Shown: positions 31,910 to 40,640, numbered from the stretch's first letter. The stretch is DNA of 41,169 nucleotides from an uncultured Fibrobacterota bacterium (GCA_903876665.1 CAIRAY010000189.1:1-41169), one strand, 5' to 3'. The notes: generated by a model from the letters alone, not told the origin. Numbers and translations: made by a program.

Positions 31910-33791
31910 ATAAAATCGACCGCATCCCCGCGCCCGGAATCTGCACGAAGTACCGTCCTAGGCTAATCCCGGTCAGAGGAATCTCCTGGTGCATGGACCC
32001 TTCGGAAATTTTGACTGTGCGAATCATTTCTCCCTGAAGATTCAGCAGGTGGACTTCGCGGTGGGCCCAGGAGCCTTCTAGATCAATATGCAAGGTGTGT
32101 CCTGCGACCCGGGTTGAAAACAGGGTTTGCCGTTTGGGTGTGGTGACAATTCCCGAAGAGCCCTGAAGCGAAAAAACCACGGCTGTGACAGAAAGCTTGG
32201 GAAGGTTCATGCTAACGGACTTGTTGGTGATGGCCACCGCACCTGCGACGAGTGCGTTCTGGGTCTTGCTTTTGAAGGTTTCTCCGCTCAGATTGGATAA
32301 TTGGAATGTGGCAGCGTGGGTCGCAGAGGTTGTGTAGTTGGCCAAATTTACCGTGGCGCTTTGTGTGCTAGTCTGGTGGCGATTGACGAGGATCACGGTG
32401 AGGGAATCCCCCGCTACATTGATGCTGGAATAGGCCGACACGATGCTGTCGCTGCTTGACGTGGACTGGATGCGCGTGGGCTTGGCATAAGTGGTGTACA
32501 GGTGCATGACCTCGTACCAGCCATCATACCAATCCCAGGGCGTATAAATTTCAAATCCATTATCTGCCCAGGTTCCCAGGGTGGATGCGTAGGCCACAGC
32601 CTGGACGCTGGCATTTCCGTTGGCCTTTGTGCTACCGTACTCCGACATGGCTAGACGGCCGCGCCCGGTGCCGAGGTATTCCTCCATCCAACGATTGATG
32701 CGCAAAAATACATAGTTGGCTACGGGAATGCCCCATTTGCCGTCGATGGTGTGGATTCCGTTGGAGCTTGGCCACAGGTAGGTGGTATCAAAATACACCC
32801 GATGTAAGTCTAGGTAATTCTGAAGTTTAGATGCATCTTCATAGCCAGGGTAAAAATGGATATCATATACATCGATCAGCTTAACTCCAGAGGCTTTTTC
32901 TTCCAGTCCTAGGCGGTAGATGAAGTATTCTGTGGCGCTGACTTTGGTGGTGCCAATCTTCCAGGAATGTCCGTTAAAGGTCCACCATTGCCATTCATTG
33001 GCGGTCACGGGGCCCACCAGCTGTATACCGGGCCACTTGGCGCGTGCGGCTTTGGCCACGGCCACGTATTTGGCGAAGTAGGTTTCGAAGGCTTGAGCCG
33101 TGGTGTCCTTGATAATGTCGTTATGTGTTCCCGCCCAAATTTCGGGCTCGTTGTCCATATTCCAATAGCGGAAAAGATTGGAATCGAGACCCACTCCGCC
33201 CGCTTTGAACCAGCTGTCCAGAATGCCTACGGACGAATCCGCAGGCCAATCTTTCAAATACAGGTTGGGGTTGCCTTCGGTTCCCATTGTATAGGTGGTC
33301 CCGTAGGTGAAGGTTCCGCCACCGGCGAGGTCCCAGGCGGTTGAAGGGTAGTTTTTGGGATGAGCCTGCCCCCACGCCCAATCGCCCCAGTTGTTGGTGT
33401 CGGTGGCTGCGGCCTGGCCAATGAGCTGCAAGCTAAAGAGGCCTTGTACGCCAGGCAATCTGGTTTGCACCTCCTGGGCGCTATAGTCCCAGTCATGGGC
33501 GTACACATTGTTGTACCAGTCTGGGTGCGAGGTGAGTTTCGCGCGCCAATTGTACTTGGTCTGGTTGTTGCCACCACCGAGCCGCAACATTTTCACCCCG
33601 ACGTCCTTGTAGAGCGTAATCATCGAATCGGCGGAGGGTTCGGCCGGTTTATCGGAAATCCCGTGATTCTTTCCGTAGATGGCTGGGCTGATCGCTTTGT
33701 GTCCGGCGTTTGCGTCCACTTGGAGAGTAACGGCACCGGAAAGGCTGGTTGCAAGTATTCCTAAAGCCAATATACCCAGTGAACAATTCAT
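31896..33791 (-). CDS. Glycoside hydrolase family 44 (endoglucanase/xyloglucanase-like)
   Basis: The 631-aa secreted enzyme has a signal peptide (cleavage after LSGA, about 20), a GH44 catalytic TIM barrel with beta domain (about 22-540) and a C-terminal beta-rich module (about 550-631). The acid/base E215 lies in NMDNEPEIW and the nucleophile E384 in MSEYGS; their spacing (169) matches GH44. The family cleaves beta-1,4-glucans, including cellulose derivatives, xyloglucan and mixed-linkage glucan. The C-terminal module (VHLLNLQGEMIRTVKIS, LGRYFVQIPGAGM) resembles type IX secretion sorting tails of FCB bacteria; no CBM is seen. GGAG lies 5 nt before the ATG at 33791, while the nearest TAnnTTTG promoter is 57 nt further upstream. 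Confidence 0.93.
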   Translation of the reverse strand: MNCSLGILALGILATSLSGAVTLQVDANAGHKAISPAIYGKNHGISDKPAEPSADSMITLYKDVGVKMLRLGGGNNQTKYNWRAKLTSHPDWYNNVYAHDWDYSAQEVQTRLPGVQGLFSLQLIGQAAATDTNNWGDWAWGQAHPKNYPSTAWDLAGGGTFTYGTTYTMGTEGNPNLYLKDWPADSSVGILDSWFKAGGVGLDSNLFRYWNMDNEPEIWAGTHNDIIKDTTAQAFETYFAKYVAVAKAARAKWPGIQLVGPVTANEWQWWTFNGHSWKIGTTKVSATEYFIYRLGLEEKASGVKLIDVYDIHFYPGYEDASKLQNYLDLHRVYFDTTYLWPSSNGIHTIDGKWGIPVANYVFLRINRWMEEYLGTGRGRLAMSEYGSTKANGNASVQAVAYASTLGTWADNGFEIYTPWDWYDGWYEVMHLYTTYAKPTRIQSTSSSDSIVSAYSSINVAGDSLTVILVNRHQTSTQSATVNLANYTTSATHAATFQLSNLSGETFKSKTQNALVAGAVAITNKSVSMNLPKLSVTAVVFSLQGSSGIVTTPKRQTLFSTRVAGHTLHIDLEGSWAHREVHLLNLQGEMIRTVKISEGSMHQEIPLTGISLGRYFVQIPGAGMRSILFTGK

Positions 33792-33847
33792 GGTTTCTCC
33801 ATTTTGGGGGCGATTTCCCCTGCGCCAGGTGCCCAATACCCATGGAT

Positions 33848-33855
33848 CAAATCTA
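33848..33855 (-). promoter_or_regulatory. Promoter -10 TAGATTTG upstream of GH44
   Basis: On the minus strand TAGATTTG is followed by GATCC-type sequence and an ATG at 33843 that is not in the GH44 frame. Transcription from here gives GH44 a leader of about 52 nt with its own Shine-Dalgarno. The ATG at 33843 would be a leaderless start for a 64-codon frame overlapping the GH44 start. Confidence 0.55.
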
Positions 33856-33905
33856 CGCTAAGATCCAGCGTTGGGATGATTTGTTAGGGAAAGAAAAAAA
33901 AGGAT

Positions 33906-34184
33906 CTATTTCAGGCGCGTATAGAGATTGTCAAAGAAATACTTGGCGAGGGTGGGGTTTTCAAGGAACTGAGCGAGCTGTGGGTTGTTTTGGACCACGC
34001 TGAGCTGGCTTAAAAGAGCGGATTGGCTGGAATCGGTCCCGGAATTCTTTACCACCGGATTGGCCTTCAGCTTCTCGGATTCTGCCAACAGGTCAAAGAC
34101 CTTGCCGCTCACCTTCCGTTTGCCTTGGGGTGAAATGGGTTCCCGGGCGGGAATGGGAGTGGGTAATTTGCCGGTAATCTTCAT
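33906..34184 (-). CDS. Small unknown protein
   Basis: The 92-aa product is soluble with a basic, Pro-rich N-terminus (MKITGKLPTPIPAREPISPQGKRKVSG) and a helical C-terminal half (SALLSQLSVVQNNPQLAQFLENPTLAKYFFDNLYTRLK). I do not recognise it. The ATG at 34184 follows TAGGTT with a 5-nt gap; the longer frame to 34253 would begin upstream of this element. It is monocistronic, divergent from the hybrid kinase gene 70 nt away. The lack of any motif leaves its function open. Confidence 0.6.
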   Translation of the reverse strand: MKITGKLPTPIPAREPISPQGKRKVSGKVFDLLAESEKLKANPVVKNSGTDSSQSALLSQLSVVQNNPQLAQFLENPTLAKYFFDNLYTRLK

Positions 34185-34242
34185 AATGTAACCTATTCCA
34201 TTTATCGGATTAATTCTTGCTGAAATCAAGTAAAATGTTTGA

Positions 34243-34248
34243 TAGAAT
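34243..34248 (+). promoter_or_regulatory. -10 hexamer TAGAAT, 6 nt before the kinase GTG
   Basis: TAGAAT, then CCCAAG, then GTG at 34255. The spacing is the same as in the ATG cases, supporting GTG as the true start. Confidence 0.55.
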
Positions 34249-34254
34249 CCCAAG

Positions 34255-36927
34255 GTGGAAAATATTTGCAGAATTCTGCTGGTTGAAGACGAGCAGGCCC
34301 ATCAAGATTTAATCTTGCGGTCTTTCCGGCGTTCTGAAAGACCCTTCTTAGTGGGAATGGCAGGCTCTCTTGAAGAAGCCTACGCAGAACTGGAACATTC
34401 TTCCATTTCCCTGGTGGTGACTGACAATAATCTTCCCGATGGCAGTGGTGTGGATTTGATCGCTGCGTTAAAGGGGCGATGCCCCGTGGTGGTGATGACG
34501 AGCCATGGATCGGAGGCGGCTGCGGTGGATGTGATGAAGGCCGGGGCAATTGACTATATAATCAAATCTCCGGAGGCCTTTGCGGACATGCCCCATATTG
34601 CAGATAGGGCATTGCGTTCCTGGCAAACCATTCAGGAAAAACTAAGCGCAGAGTCCAAACTTCGGGCCGCCAATAAGGAACTGGAAGCGTTGATGCAAGA
34701 GCGCACCAGCCAGTTGGAGTCCAGCCAAACCAATTATTGGGAAGTCGTTTCCTCGGTGAATGTGATCATCATGCGCTGGAGCGAGTTGGGAGTATTTCAT
34801 TTTGTGAATCCATTTGGACTTTCGTTCTTTGGCGTAAAGGCTGAGGACATGGTCGGAAAAGCGGTTCACGCCATTCAATTCCCTAAGTGGGAAGCTGCTT
34901 CGGCGGATTTGGGCCTGTTTTTGCAGTCCATCCTGGCCAAGAACGGTTTGGGTTCATCCTCGGTGGAACCGGTCAGGCGGGGTGATGGCTCGGTTGCCTG
35001 GGTTTCGTGGACCAATCATGTGCTCCCCCTAGGAAGAACGGGGGTTCGGGAAATATTGAGTATCGGACTCGACAATACAGATCAACATCGCCTGCAAGAG
35101 GAGTTGTCCCGCGCCAAAGAAATTGCGGAGCACGCAAACCTAGCCAAAAGCAGTTTTTTGGCTAATATGAGTCATGAAATCCGGACCCCTATGAACGCGA
35201 TTCTGGGGATGACCCACCTGGCCATGGAGTCCACTGTAGATGCCAAATTGCAGGGGTATCTTTCCAAGGCCGAAGATTCGGCAAAATATCTCCTGCGTAT
35301 CCTCAACGACATTCTGGACTTTTCCAAAATCGAGGCAGGAAAGCTGGATCTGGAGCAGACTTCCTTCAACATGAGGGAGGTGGTGGACCGAATCGGAAAC
35401 ATGATGGGCCTGCGAGCCCAAGAAAAGGGTCTTGAACTGGTTTTTGATCTGTCCCCTAATGTGCCTAGTCAGTTGCTCGGTGATCCTCTCCGCCTGGGAC
35501 AGATATTGATTAATCTTGTCAGTAACGCGGTTAAGTTTACCGAGTCCGGAGAGGTTCGCTTAAATATCAGCAGAATGGAAGGGGCCGAGTCTGAAGCTGA
35601 TGTGGCTCATCTTCAATTTGAGGTTTTCGATACTGGCGTGGGCATGAATGCTCACCAGATTTCTTTGCTGTTCCAGCCTTTTCAGCAAGGGGATTCTTCC
35701 ACGACCCGTCGTTTTGGGGGTACTGGTTTGGGCTTGAGCATTTCGCGCCGGCTCGTCAACATGATGCAGGGGCGAATCGTGGCCATGAGTGAGCAGGGCA
35801 AAGGTAGCTGCTTTGCTTTTGACATTAAGCTAGCCATTGATCCTCGTTCCAAAGAATTTATGGCTGACCCCGATAGCGCATCATTTCAAAAGCAATCCAT
35901 TCGCCTGGATGGAGCCCGCATATTGTTGGTGGAAGACAACGCGATTAGTAGCGAAGTTGTGCTCAATATTTTGCGCAATCTGGGAGCCATCGTGGAGCTT
36001 GCGGAAAATGGCCAACGGGCCATTGAAATGGTGAATGAAAATCCCTTTGATCTGGTGCTGATGGATTGCTTGATGCCGGTAATGGACGGATACGAGGCCA
36101 CAAAACGTTTGCGCGCCGATCCAAAGTTCCATGAGCTCCCCATCATTGCCATGACGGCAAGCGCCCTGATGGAGGATCGTGCGCGTTGCATTCTTGCGGG
36201 GATGAATGAGCATATATCCAAGCCGATCAATGTGAATGAAATGCTAGAAAAAATTTCTTGCTGGCTCTCGGAACAGAGTCCTAGCGGGGCGATGAGTTCA
36301 CCTGCAGAAGTCCGGAGCAATATTGTTCTGGGCGAGAATGAAAATATTTTGCTTGATGCAGGTGTTTCGGTAAAAATGGCAATTGAAAGGCTTGCCGGGG
36401 AATGGGAGATTTATCGCAACATGTTGGCAGGATTTTGTCGCGGACAATCAGGCGCGATGGACTTGGTTCAACAGGCTCTGACCAATGGAGACAAGCTCGC
36501 TGCGGTGCGGCATGCCCACACCCTGAAAGGCCTTGCGGGATTTATTGGTTCCAATGAAGTCGCGGAACTTGCGCGCAAGTTGGAGAGTATTCTGGTGGAC
36601 GACGTGGAGACGCCAGATGCGTACATTGCTGAACTGCGGAATGATTTGCATCGCCTGATTGGCGCCATCTCCCGGTATTTGGAGCGTTTTCCTCAGGAAC
36701 ATCTGGGTATAGATTCCCTGGCTACGGTAGATATTGATAAATTGCATCGGCTACTCCTAGCTTGCGATGGTGAAGCGGTGGAACTTGCCCGTGAATTTGC
36801 ACGGCAACATGAGAAGGAGGCAGGTGGTGAATTGACGCGCAGGGTGGCCCAACGGGCATCGCGCTATGATTTTGCCCAAGCCTCGCTGTTACTGGATGAA
36901 TGGATTTCTCTGCGGAGAGGTAAATAA
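34255..36927 (+). CDS. Hybrid histidine kinase: REC-PAS-HisKA-HATPase-REC-HPt
   Basis: The 890-aa cytoplasmic kinase has no membrane segment. Order: REC1 (about 5-120, D57 in TDNNLPDG), a short coiled coil, PAS (about 155-285), HisKA with H307 (NMSHEIRTPMN), HATPase with N box (LINLVSNAVKF), G1 (FDTGVGM) and G2 (GGTGLGLSIS), REC2 (about 553-670, D604 in LMDCLMPVMDG) and HPt with H755 (HAHTLKG). All phosphotransfer residues are present, so a complete His-Asp-His relay can run in one chain. An N-terminal receiver makes it a target of another kinase too. It overlaps the HD-GYP regulator by one base (TAATG), the likely output partner. Confidence 0.95.
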   Translation: MENICRILLVEDEQAHQDLILRSFRRSERPFLVGMAGSLEEAYAELEHSSISLVVTDNNLPDGSGVDLIAALKGRCPVVVMTSHGSEAAAVDVMKAGAIDYIIKSPEAFADMPHIADRALRSWQTIQEKLSAESKLRAANKELEALMQERTSQLESSQTNYWEVVSSVNVIIMRWSELGVFHFVNPFGLSFFGVKAEDMVGKAVHAIQFPKWEAASADLGLFLQSILAKNGLGSSSVEPVRRGDGSVAWVSWTNHVLPLGRTGVREILSIGLDNTDQHRLQEELSRAKEIAEHANLAKSSFLANMSHEIRTPMNAILGMTHLAMESTVDAKLQGYLSKAEDSAKYLLRILNDILDFSKIEAGKLDLEQTSFNMREVVDRIGNMMGLRAQEKGLELVFDLSPNVPSQLLGDPLRLGQILINLVSNAVKFTESGEVRLNISRMEGAESEADVAHLQFEVFDTGVGMNAHQISLLFQPFQQGDSSTTRRFGGTGLGLSISRRLVNMMQGRIVAMSEQGKGSCFAFDIKLAIDPRSKEFMADPDSASFQKQSIRLDGARILLVEDNAISSEVVLNILRNLGAIVELAENGQRAIEMVNENPFDLVLMDCLMPVMDGYEATKRLRADPKFHELPIIAMTASALMEDRARCILAGMNEHISKPINVNEMLEKISCWLSEQSPSGAMSSPAEVRSNIVLGENENILLDAGVSVKMAIERLAGEWEIYRNMLAGFCRGQSGAMDLVQQALTNGDKLAAVRHAHTLKGLAGFIGSNEVAELARKLESILVDDVETPDAYIAELRNDLHRLIGAISRYLERFPQEHLGIDSLATVDIDKLHRLLLACDGEAVELAREFARQHEKEAGGELTRRVAQRASRYDFAQASLLLDEWISLRRGK

Positions 36928-37961
36928 TGCCCACGATTCTTGCTGTAGACGACACCCCCGAAAACTTGGATGTGGTGCGGGCTATTTTTGGCGGAGAGTA
37001 TCGCGTCAAGGTGGTGACCGAAGGAAGGTTGGCCTTGCAAATCGCCACTTCGGAAGATCCACCCGACATTATTCTTTTGGATGTAATGATGCCGGGCATG
37101 GATGGATTTGAGGTTTGCCGTCGCCTAAAGAGTGACCCGCGAACCGTACATATCCCTGTCATCTTTGTTACCGCCATGGGAGCGGAGTCGGACGAACAGC
37201 GCGGACTGGAGCTGGGAGCGGTGGATTATTTGCAGAAGCCGGTAAACCCTGCGCTGGCAAGGATTCGCATTCGCAATCATTTGGCTCTTTATGACCGTCG
37301 CCGGGAGCTGGAGCTCGCGGTGCAGAGCCGTACTTCTGAATTGGAGCGTACCCGTCTTTTAATTATTCTCCGCCTGGGGCGGGCGGCGGAAATCAAGGAT
37401 AATGAAACGGGCGCCCACATCATCCGCATGAGCCATTATACCCGGTTGATCGCCTTGTCTGCGGGCTTGGATGAAGGAATGGCGGATCTATTGTTCAAGT
37501 CATCTCCTTTGCATGATATTGGCAAAATCGGAATTGCAGACAACATTCTTTTAAAGCCCGGAAAACTTACCGATGAGGAATGGGTCGTGATGAGAACGCA
37601 CCCGGCCCTAGGAGCGGATATCATAGGAAAGCATTCCGATCCGCTGTTGTTTTTTGCTCATCAAATCGCCCTTACCCATCATGAGAAATGGAATGGAAGT
37701 GGCTACCCATCCCGCATGCAGGGCGAAGATATTCCCATTGGAGGCCGGATTGTGGCCATTGCGGATGTCTTTGATGCCTTGACCTCGGACAGGCCCTACA
37801 AAAAGGCGTGGAGCGTGGAAGATGCCGTGCGGGAAATTGAAGCCCAGAGTGGTTCGCATTTTGATCCTGCACTGGTTCTCGCATTCAAGAATGCAATTCC
37901 CGAAATGCTGGTGTACAAGGAACGTTATGCGGAAGGAGCGATCGTCGACCCTTGGGCCTAG
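36927..37961 (+). CDS. Response regulator with HD-GYP phosphodiesterase output
   Basis: The 344-aa protein has a receiver (about 3-120; D52 in LLDVMMPG, K104) joined by a coiled coil (about 122-145) to an HD-GYP domain (about 150-330). Metal and catalytic motifs are intact: HDIGK (196-200), HPALG, HH (251-252) and GSGYP (257-261). It should hydrolyse cyclic-di-GMP to GMP when phosphorylated, opposing the window's two cyclases. Its ATG overlaps the kinase stop by one base, so the HPt domain of that kinase is the natural phosphodonor. Confidence 0.95.
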   Translation: MPTILAVDDTPENLDVVRAIFGGEYRVKVVTEGRLALQIATSEDPPDIILLDVMMPGMDGFEVCRRLKSDPRTVHIPVIFVTAMGAESDEQRGLELGAVDYLQKPVNPALARIRIRNHLALYDRRRELELAVQSRTSELERTRLLIILRLGRAAEIKDNETGAHIIRMSHYTRLIALSAGLDEGMADLLFKSSPLHDIGKIGIADNILLKPGKLTDEEWVVMRTHPALGADIIGKHSDPLLFFAHQIALTHHEKWNGSGYPSRMQGEDIPIGGRIVAIADVFDALTSDRPYKKAWSVEDAVREIEAQSGSHFDPALVLAFKNAIPEMLVYKERYAEGAIVDPWA

Positions 37962-37970
37962 TTTTGAAGG

Positions 37971-37976
37971 TATATT
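37971..37976 (+). promoter_or_regulatory. -10 hexamer TATATT, 6 nt before the OLD nuclease ATG
   Basis: TATATT, then CGAAGT, then ATG at 37983. It lies just after the HD-GYP stop (37961), so the nuclease can be transcribed separately. Confidence 0.6.
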
Positions 37977-37982
37977 CGAAGT

Positions 37983-39779
37983 ATGCAACCCATTCGTCTA
38001 AGCCTGATCACCATCAACAATCTGCGCTCCATCATTCGGGAGTCATTTCCCTTGAGCGATTTTACCGCCTTGATTGGTTACAACAACGCAGGCAAGACCA
38101 ATATTCTCATGGGTTGCCGGTGGTTGCTTTCTCGTTATTCCTTGCCCATCGGATATTTCAATGATCCATCCCTTCCTGTCGAAGTGGAAGGCGTGATCGA
38201 GGGTCTTGTCCCCGAGCTGATTGACAAGCTTGATCCTGTCATGGCGACCGGCCTGAGGCCATGGATAAAAAATGGCCGCATCGTGGTGATGCGCAGACAG
38301 CGCATTCCGGGAGAGCCTCCGGACCACATGGAGTTTTGTGTTTTGCGTCCAGGCCCAGAGCGGGGTGAGCGTGAATGGGTGGTTCGCCCACCTGGCCTCG
38401 AAGAAATTGTGCATCAATTATTTCCGACTCCGATCCAAATTTCGGACAACCTGATTGGAGAAGAGCACGAAGGCCATAGTCCCATTCGCCACATTGTGGG
38501 AAAATTGATTGCCGAAATTTTGAAACCCCTGGAAAAGCGTTACGCAGAAAAAATTGACGCCACTTTGGAGAGCCTTAAAAACCTTTTGGATATGGACGGG
38601 GAATACCGTGCCGAGGAATTGATTTCTTTTGACCGCAATCTAAACCAGAAGCTCGAACCTCTATTTCCCAGTGTGCGCATCAAGCTACAAATACCCTCTC
38701 CCAACTTGCACGACATTTTTCGTCAGGGTTCTCTCAAGGTGGTGGAGGAGGTCGATGGCTTTGTGCGTGAGGTGGAATCCTTGGGCATGGGTGCCCAGCG
38801 TGCCATTCAAATGGCGCTTATCCGGCATCTTTCAGAGGCGCGCAAGCACCACACCAGCCCGCTTTCTCGCACCTTACTTTTGATCGATTCTCCCGAATTG
38901 TTTTTGCACCCCCAGGCGGTGGAATTGGTGCGCTCCGCCCTCAAGAACCTTTCGCGCGAAGGGTTCCAGGTGATCTTTGCAACCCATAGCGCCCAGATGG
39001 TGACGAGTGAAGATGTGAGCTCTTCGCTCCTGATCCGCAAGAACAAGTTGCGCGGAACATACATGCGCAAACGCATGGAAGACGCCGTGCGCATGGTGGT
39101 GCAGGACGCTCCCTCCCAATTGCAAATGCTCTTTTCCCTCTCCAATTCCAACGAGCTTTTGTTTGCCGACTATGTATTGCTCACCGAAGGGAAAACCGAG
39201 CTGCGGATTTTGCCCCACCTCTTTGAGATGATCAGCGGAGAATCCTTTGCCCTGATCAAATGCGCCCTGGTGCGCCAAGGTGGCGTGTCCAATACGCGCA
39301 AATCCATGCAGGTGCTTTCGGCCATGGACTTGCCTGTGCGGGCCATTGTGGACCTGGATTACGCCTTCACCGGTGCCGCCTTCGATGGCTTTTTGGATCG
39401 GGAAGATGGCGACATCGATTACTGCAAAAACTTGTTCCGCAGCCTTGCGGTCCAGGAGCGCCTGCGCCTGGTCAATGGGCTCCCGGTGACGCGGCATTCC
39501 AGCGTTTCGGCCTCCGACGCCTACGCCATGCTCGCCACCATGCCCGAGGCCCAACGTAGCCTGCAGAACATTCATCAGAAATTATTGAGAAAAAAAATCT
39601 GGGTCTGGACCGGTGGTGCGATCGAACAGCATTTAGGGCTCGAAGGCAAGAACGAACACGTTTGGTCGGCCTTCATCGAGCGCCTGCGTCGCACCCACAA
39701 GCCCGAGCGGGAGATTCCCGATTGGCAAGGGATCACCGCCCTGGTGCGCTGGATCCAGGAAGGCACACCCCGGGAGTGA
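37983..39779 (+). CDS. OLD-family ATP-dependent nuclease (AAA-TOPRIM)
   Basis: The 598-aa protein has an ABC-type ATPase domain split by a helical region: Walker A GYNNAGKT (32-39), Walker B-like LLIDSPELFLHP (about 300-311), then FATHSAQM. A TOPRIM domain follows with the catalytic glutamate E402 (LLTEGKTE) and the acidic DLD (457-459). This is the layout of OLD nucleases. No UvrD-like helicase gene is adjacent, so it would be a single-gene (class 1) type, some of which act in phage defence and others in DNA repair. The next gene, 7 nt downstream, encodes a secreted protein. The gene has its own promoter element. Confidence 0.9.
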   Translation: MQPIRLSLITINNLRSIIRESFPLSDFTALIGYNNAGKTNILMGCRWLLSRYSLPIGYFNDPSLPVEVEGVIEGLVPELIDKLDPVMATGLRPWIKNGRIVVMRRQRIPGEPPDHMEFCVLRPGPERGEREWVVRPPGLEEIVHQLFPTPIQISDNLIGEEHEGHSPIRHIVGKLIAEILKPLEKRYAEKIDATLESLKNLLDMDGEYRAEELISFDRNLNQKLEPLFPSVRIKLQIPSPNLHDIFRQGSLKVVEEVDGFVREVESLGMGAQRAIQMALIRHLSEARKHHTSPLSRTLLLIDSPELFLHPQAVELVRSALKNLSREGFQVIFATHSAQMVTSEDVSSSLLIRKNKLRGTYMRKRMEDAVRMVVQDAPSQLQMLFSLSNSNELLFADYVLLTEGKTELRILPHLFEMISGESFALIKCALVRQGGVSNTRKSMQVLSAMDLPVRAIVDLDYAFTGAAFDGFLDREDGDIDYCKNLFRSLAVQERLRLVNGLPVTRHSSVSASDAYAMLATMPEAQRSLQNIHQKLLRKKIWVWTGGAIEQHLGLEGKNEHVWSAFIERLRRTHKPEREIPDWQGITALVRWIQEGTPRE

Positions 39780-39785
39780 TGGGAT

Positions 39786-40547
39786 ATGAAAGCCGGTCTC
39801 AGCTGCATCCTCCTCCTGGCTGGTCTTGCCCAAGCCTTGGAATTCTCCCTCCTTGAAGACAACTCCAATTATACGCTTCTTTCCGAGAAGGTTCCTGAGG
39901 CCCAAAGTTGCAACATGCAATATCTGACTTGTTCCTTATGGCAACCCGCGCATGACAATCGATTCGTTTTGGAGTATTGCTACGGGGGTGTCATCGGACC
40001 AATGGATGTTACCCTTTATCCGCTGACGGCCCGACTCTCTGCCTTCACTCCGTTCCAAGTCGACTCCCTCTCCATCGATGCGCTCTTTAAGGAGGCTTTC
40101 CGCCTTCGGTTGCACACCACAACCGATGATCCCCAGGATTCGATTCGGTACCTCGGGATTCGTCAGGAAATGCTGGATTCCGCCCGGCTAAAAAGCGCAG
40201 AGAGTTGGCATTATTATTCGAATTATCCTGGACTCTCCAGGGGCACCGGAAATCCCAAATGCATCACCGAACTCTATGGGGACCAGATTGCCTCTCCAAT
40301 CTTCACCACTCCCAGATTGAATTCCCAATCCATTCGATTGCGAAATGGATTCCTTGAAATCGGACTTCCAGGCGTGCAAGGAACGGTGGAGATGGTCTGG
40401 TGGAGGGAGAATGGGTCCCGGGTGGCCATACAACAGGTCTCTATGAAGGGGATGTCCAGTGTCAAAATTCCCGCGGGTGCAGTGGCTCTGAGTGTGAGAC
40501 AGAACGGCAAGGTGCTGTGGCAGGGTTCCATTCCCAAGCAGAAATGA
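39786..40547 (+). CDS. Secreted protein of unknown function
   Basis: The 253-aa product has a signal peptide (MKAGLSCILLLAGLAQA, cleavage near 17). The mature part holds two cysteine-bearing segments (SCNMQYLTCSLW and VLEYCYGG) and ends in beta strands (IRLRNGFLEIGLPGVQGTVEMVWW, KIPAGAVALSVRQNGKVLWQGS) resembling a small C-terminal beta domain; possible disulfides fit periplasmic export. I recognise no family. It starts 7 nt after the nuclease gene, so it is co-transcribed with it, though a functional link between a cytoplasmic nuclease and a secreted protein is doubtful. Confidence 0.72.
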   Translation: MKAGLSCILLLAGLAQALEFSLLEDNSNYTLLSEKVPEAQSCNMQYLTCSLWQPAHDNRFVLEYCYGGVIGPMDVTLYPLTARLSAFTPFQVDSLSIDALFKEAFRLRLHTTTDDPQDSIRYLGIRQEMLDSARLKSAESWHYYSNYPGLSRGTGNPKCITELYGDQIASPIFTTPRLNSQSIRLRNGFLEIGLPGVQGTVEMVWWRENGSRVAIQQVSMKGMSSVKIPAGAVALSVRQNGKVLWQGSIPKQK

Positions 40548-40573
40548 AAAAGCGCCCGGTTTGTGGCGCTTTT
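40548..40573. terminator. Bidirectional-capable terminator
   Basis: AAAAGCGCC (40548-40556), 8-nt loop, GGCGCTTTT (40565-40573): a perfect 9-bp stem with A-run and T-run on either side. It lies directly after the TGA of the secreted-protein gene and could stop transcription in both directions. Confidence 0.8.
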
Positions 40574-40596
40574 GATGATCCAATTTGGCTTGGTAG

Positions 40597-40624
40597 ATTC
40601 CCGTCTCCCTAGGGTCGCGGGAAT
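40597..40624. repeat. Inverted repeat ATTCCCG...CGGGAAT with inner CCCTAGGG
   Basis: Perfect 7-bp arms (40597-40603, 40618-40624) with the palindrome CCCTAGGG inside (40607-40614), followed by GACC. The outer motif CGGGAATGAC resembles a widespread bacterial intergenic palindrome class and the last unit of array A (CGGGAATGAC, 172-181). Confidence 0.65.
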
Positions 40625-40640
40625 GACCATTTGGCCAAAA

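Noticed and set aside
33360-33764. 134-codon plus-strand frame opposite the GH44 gene
   Set aside because: Antisense shadow of the catalytic domain; no promoter or ribosome-binding site.
37983-40547. Two-gene Gabija-like defence system
   Set aside because: The second gene encodes a secreted protein with a signal peptide, not a UvrD/Rep-like helicase.
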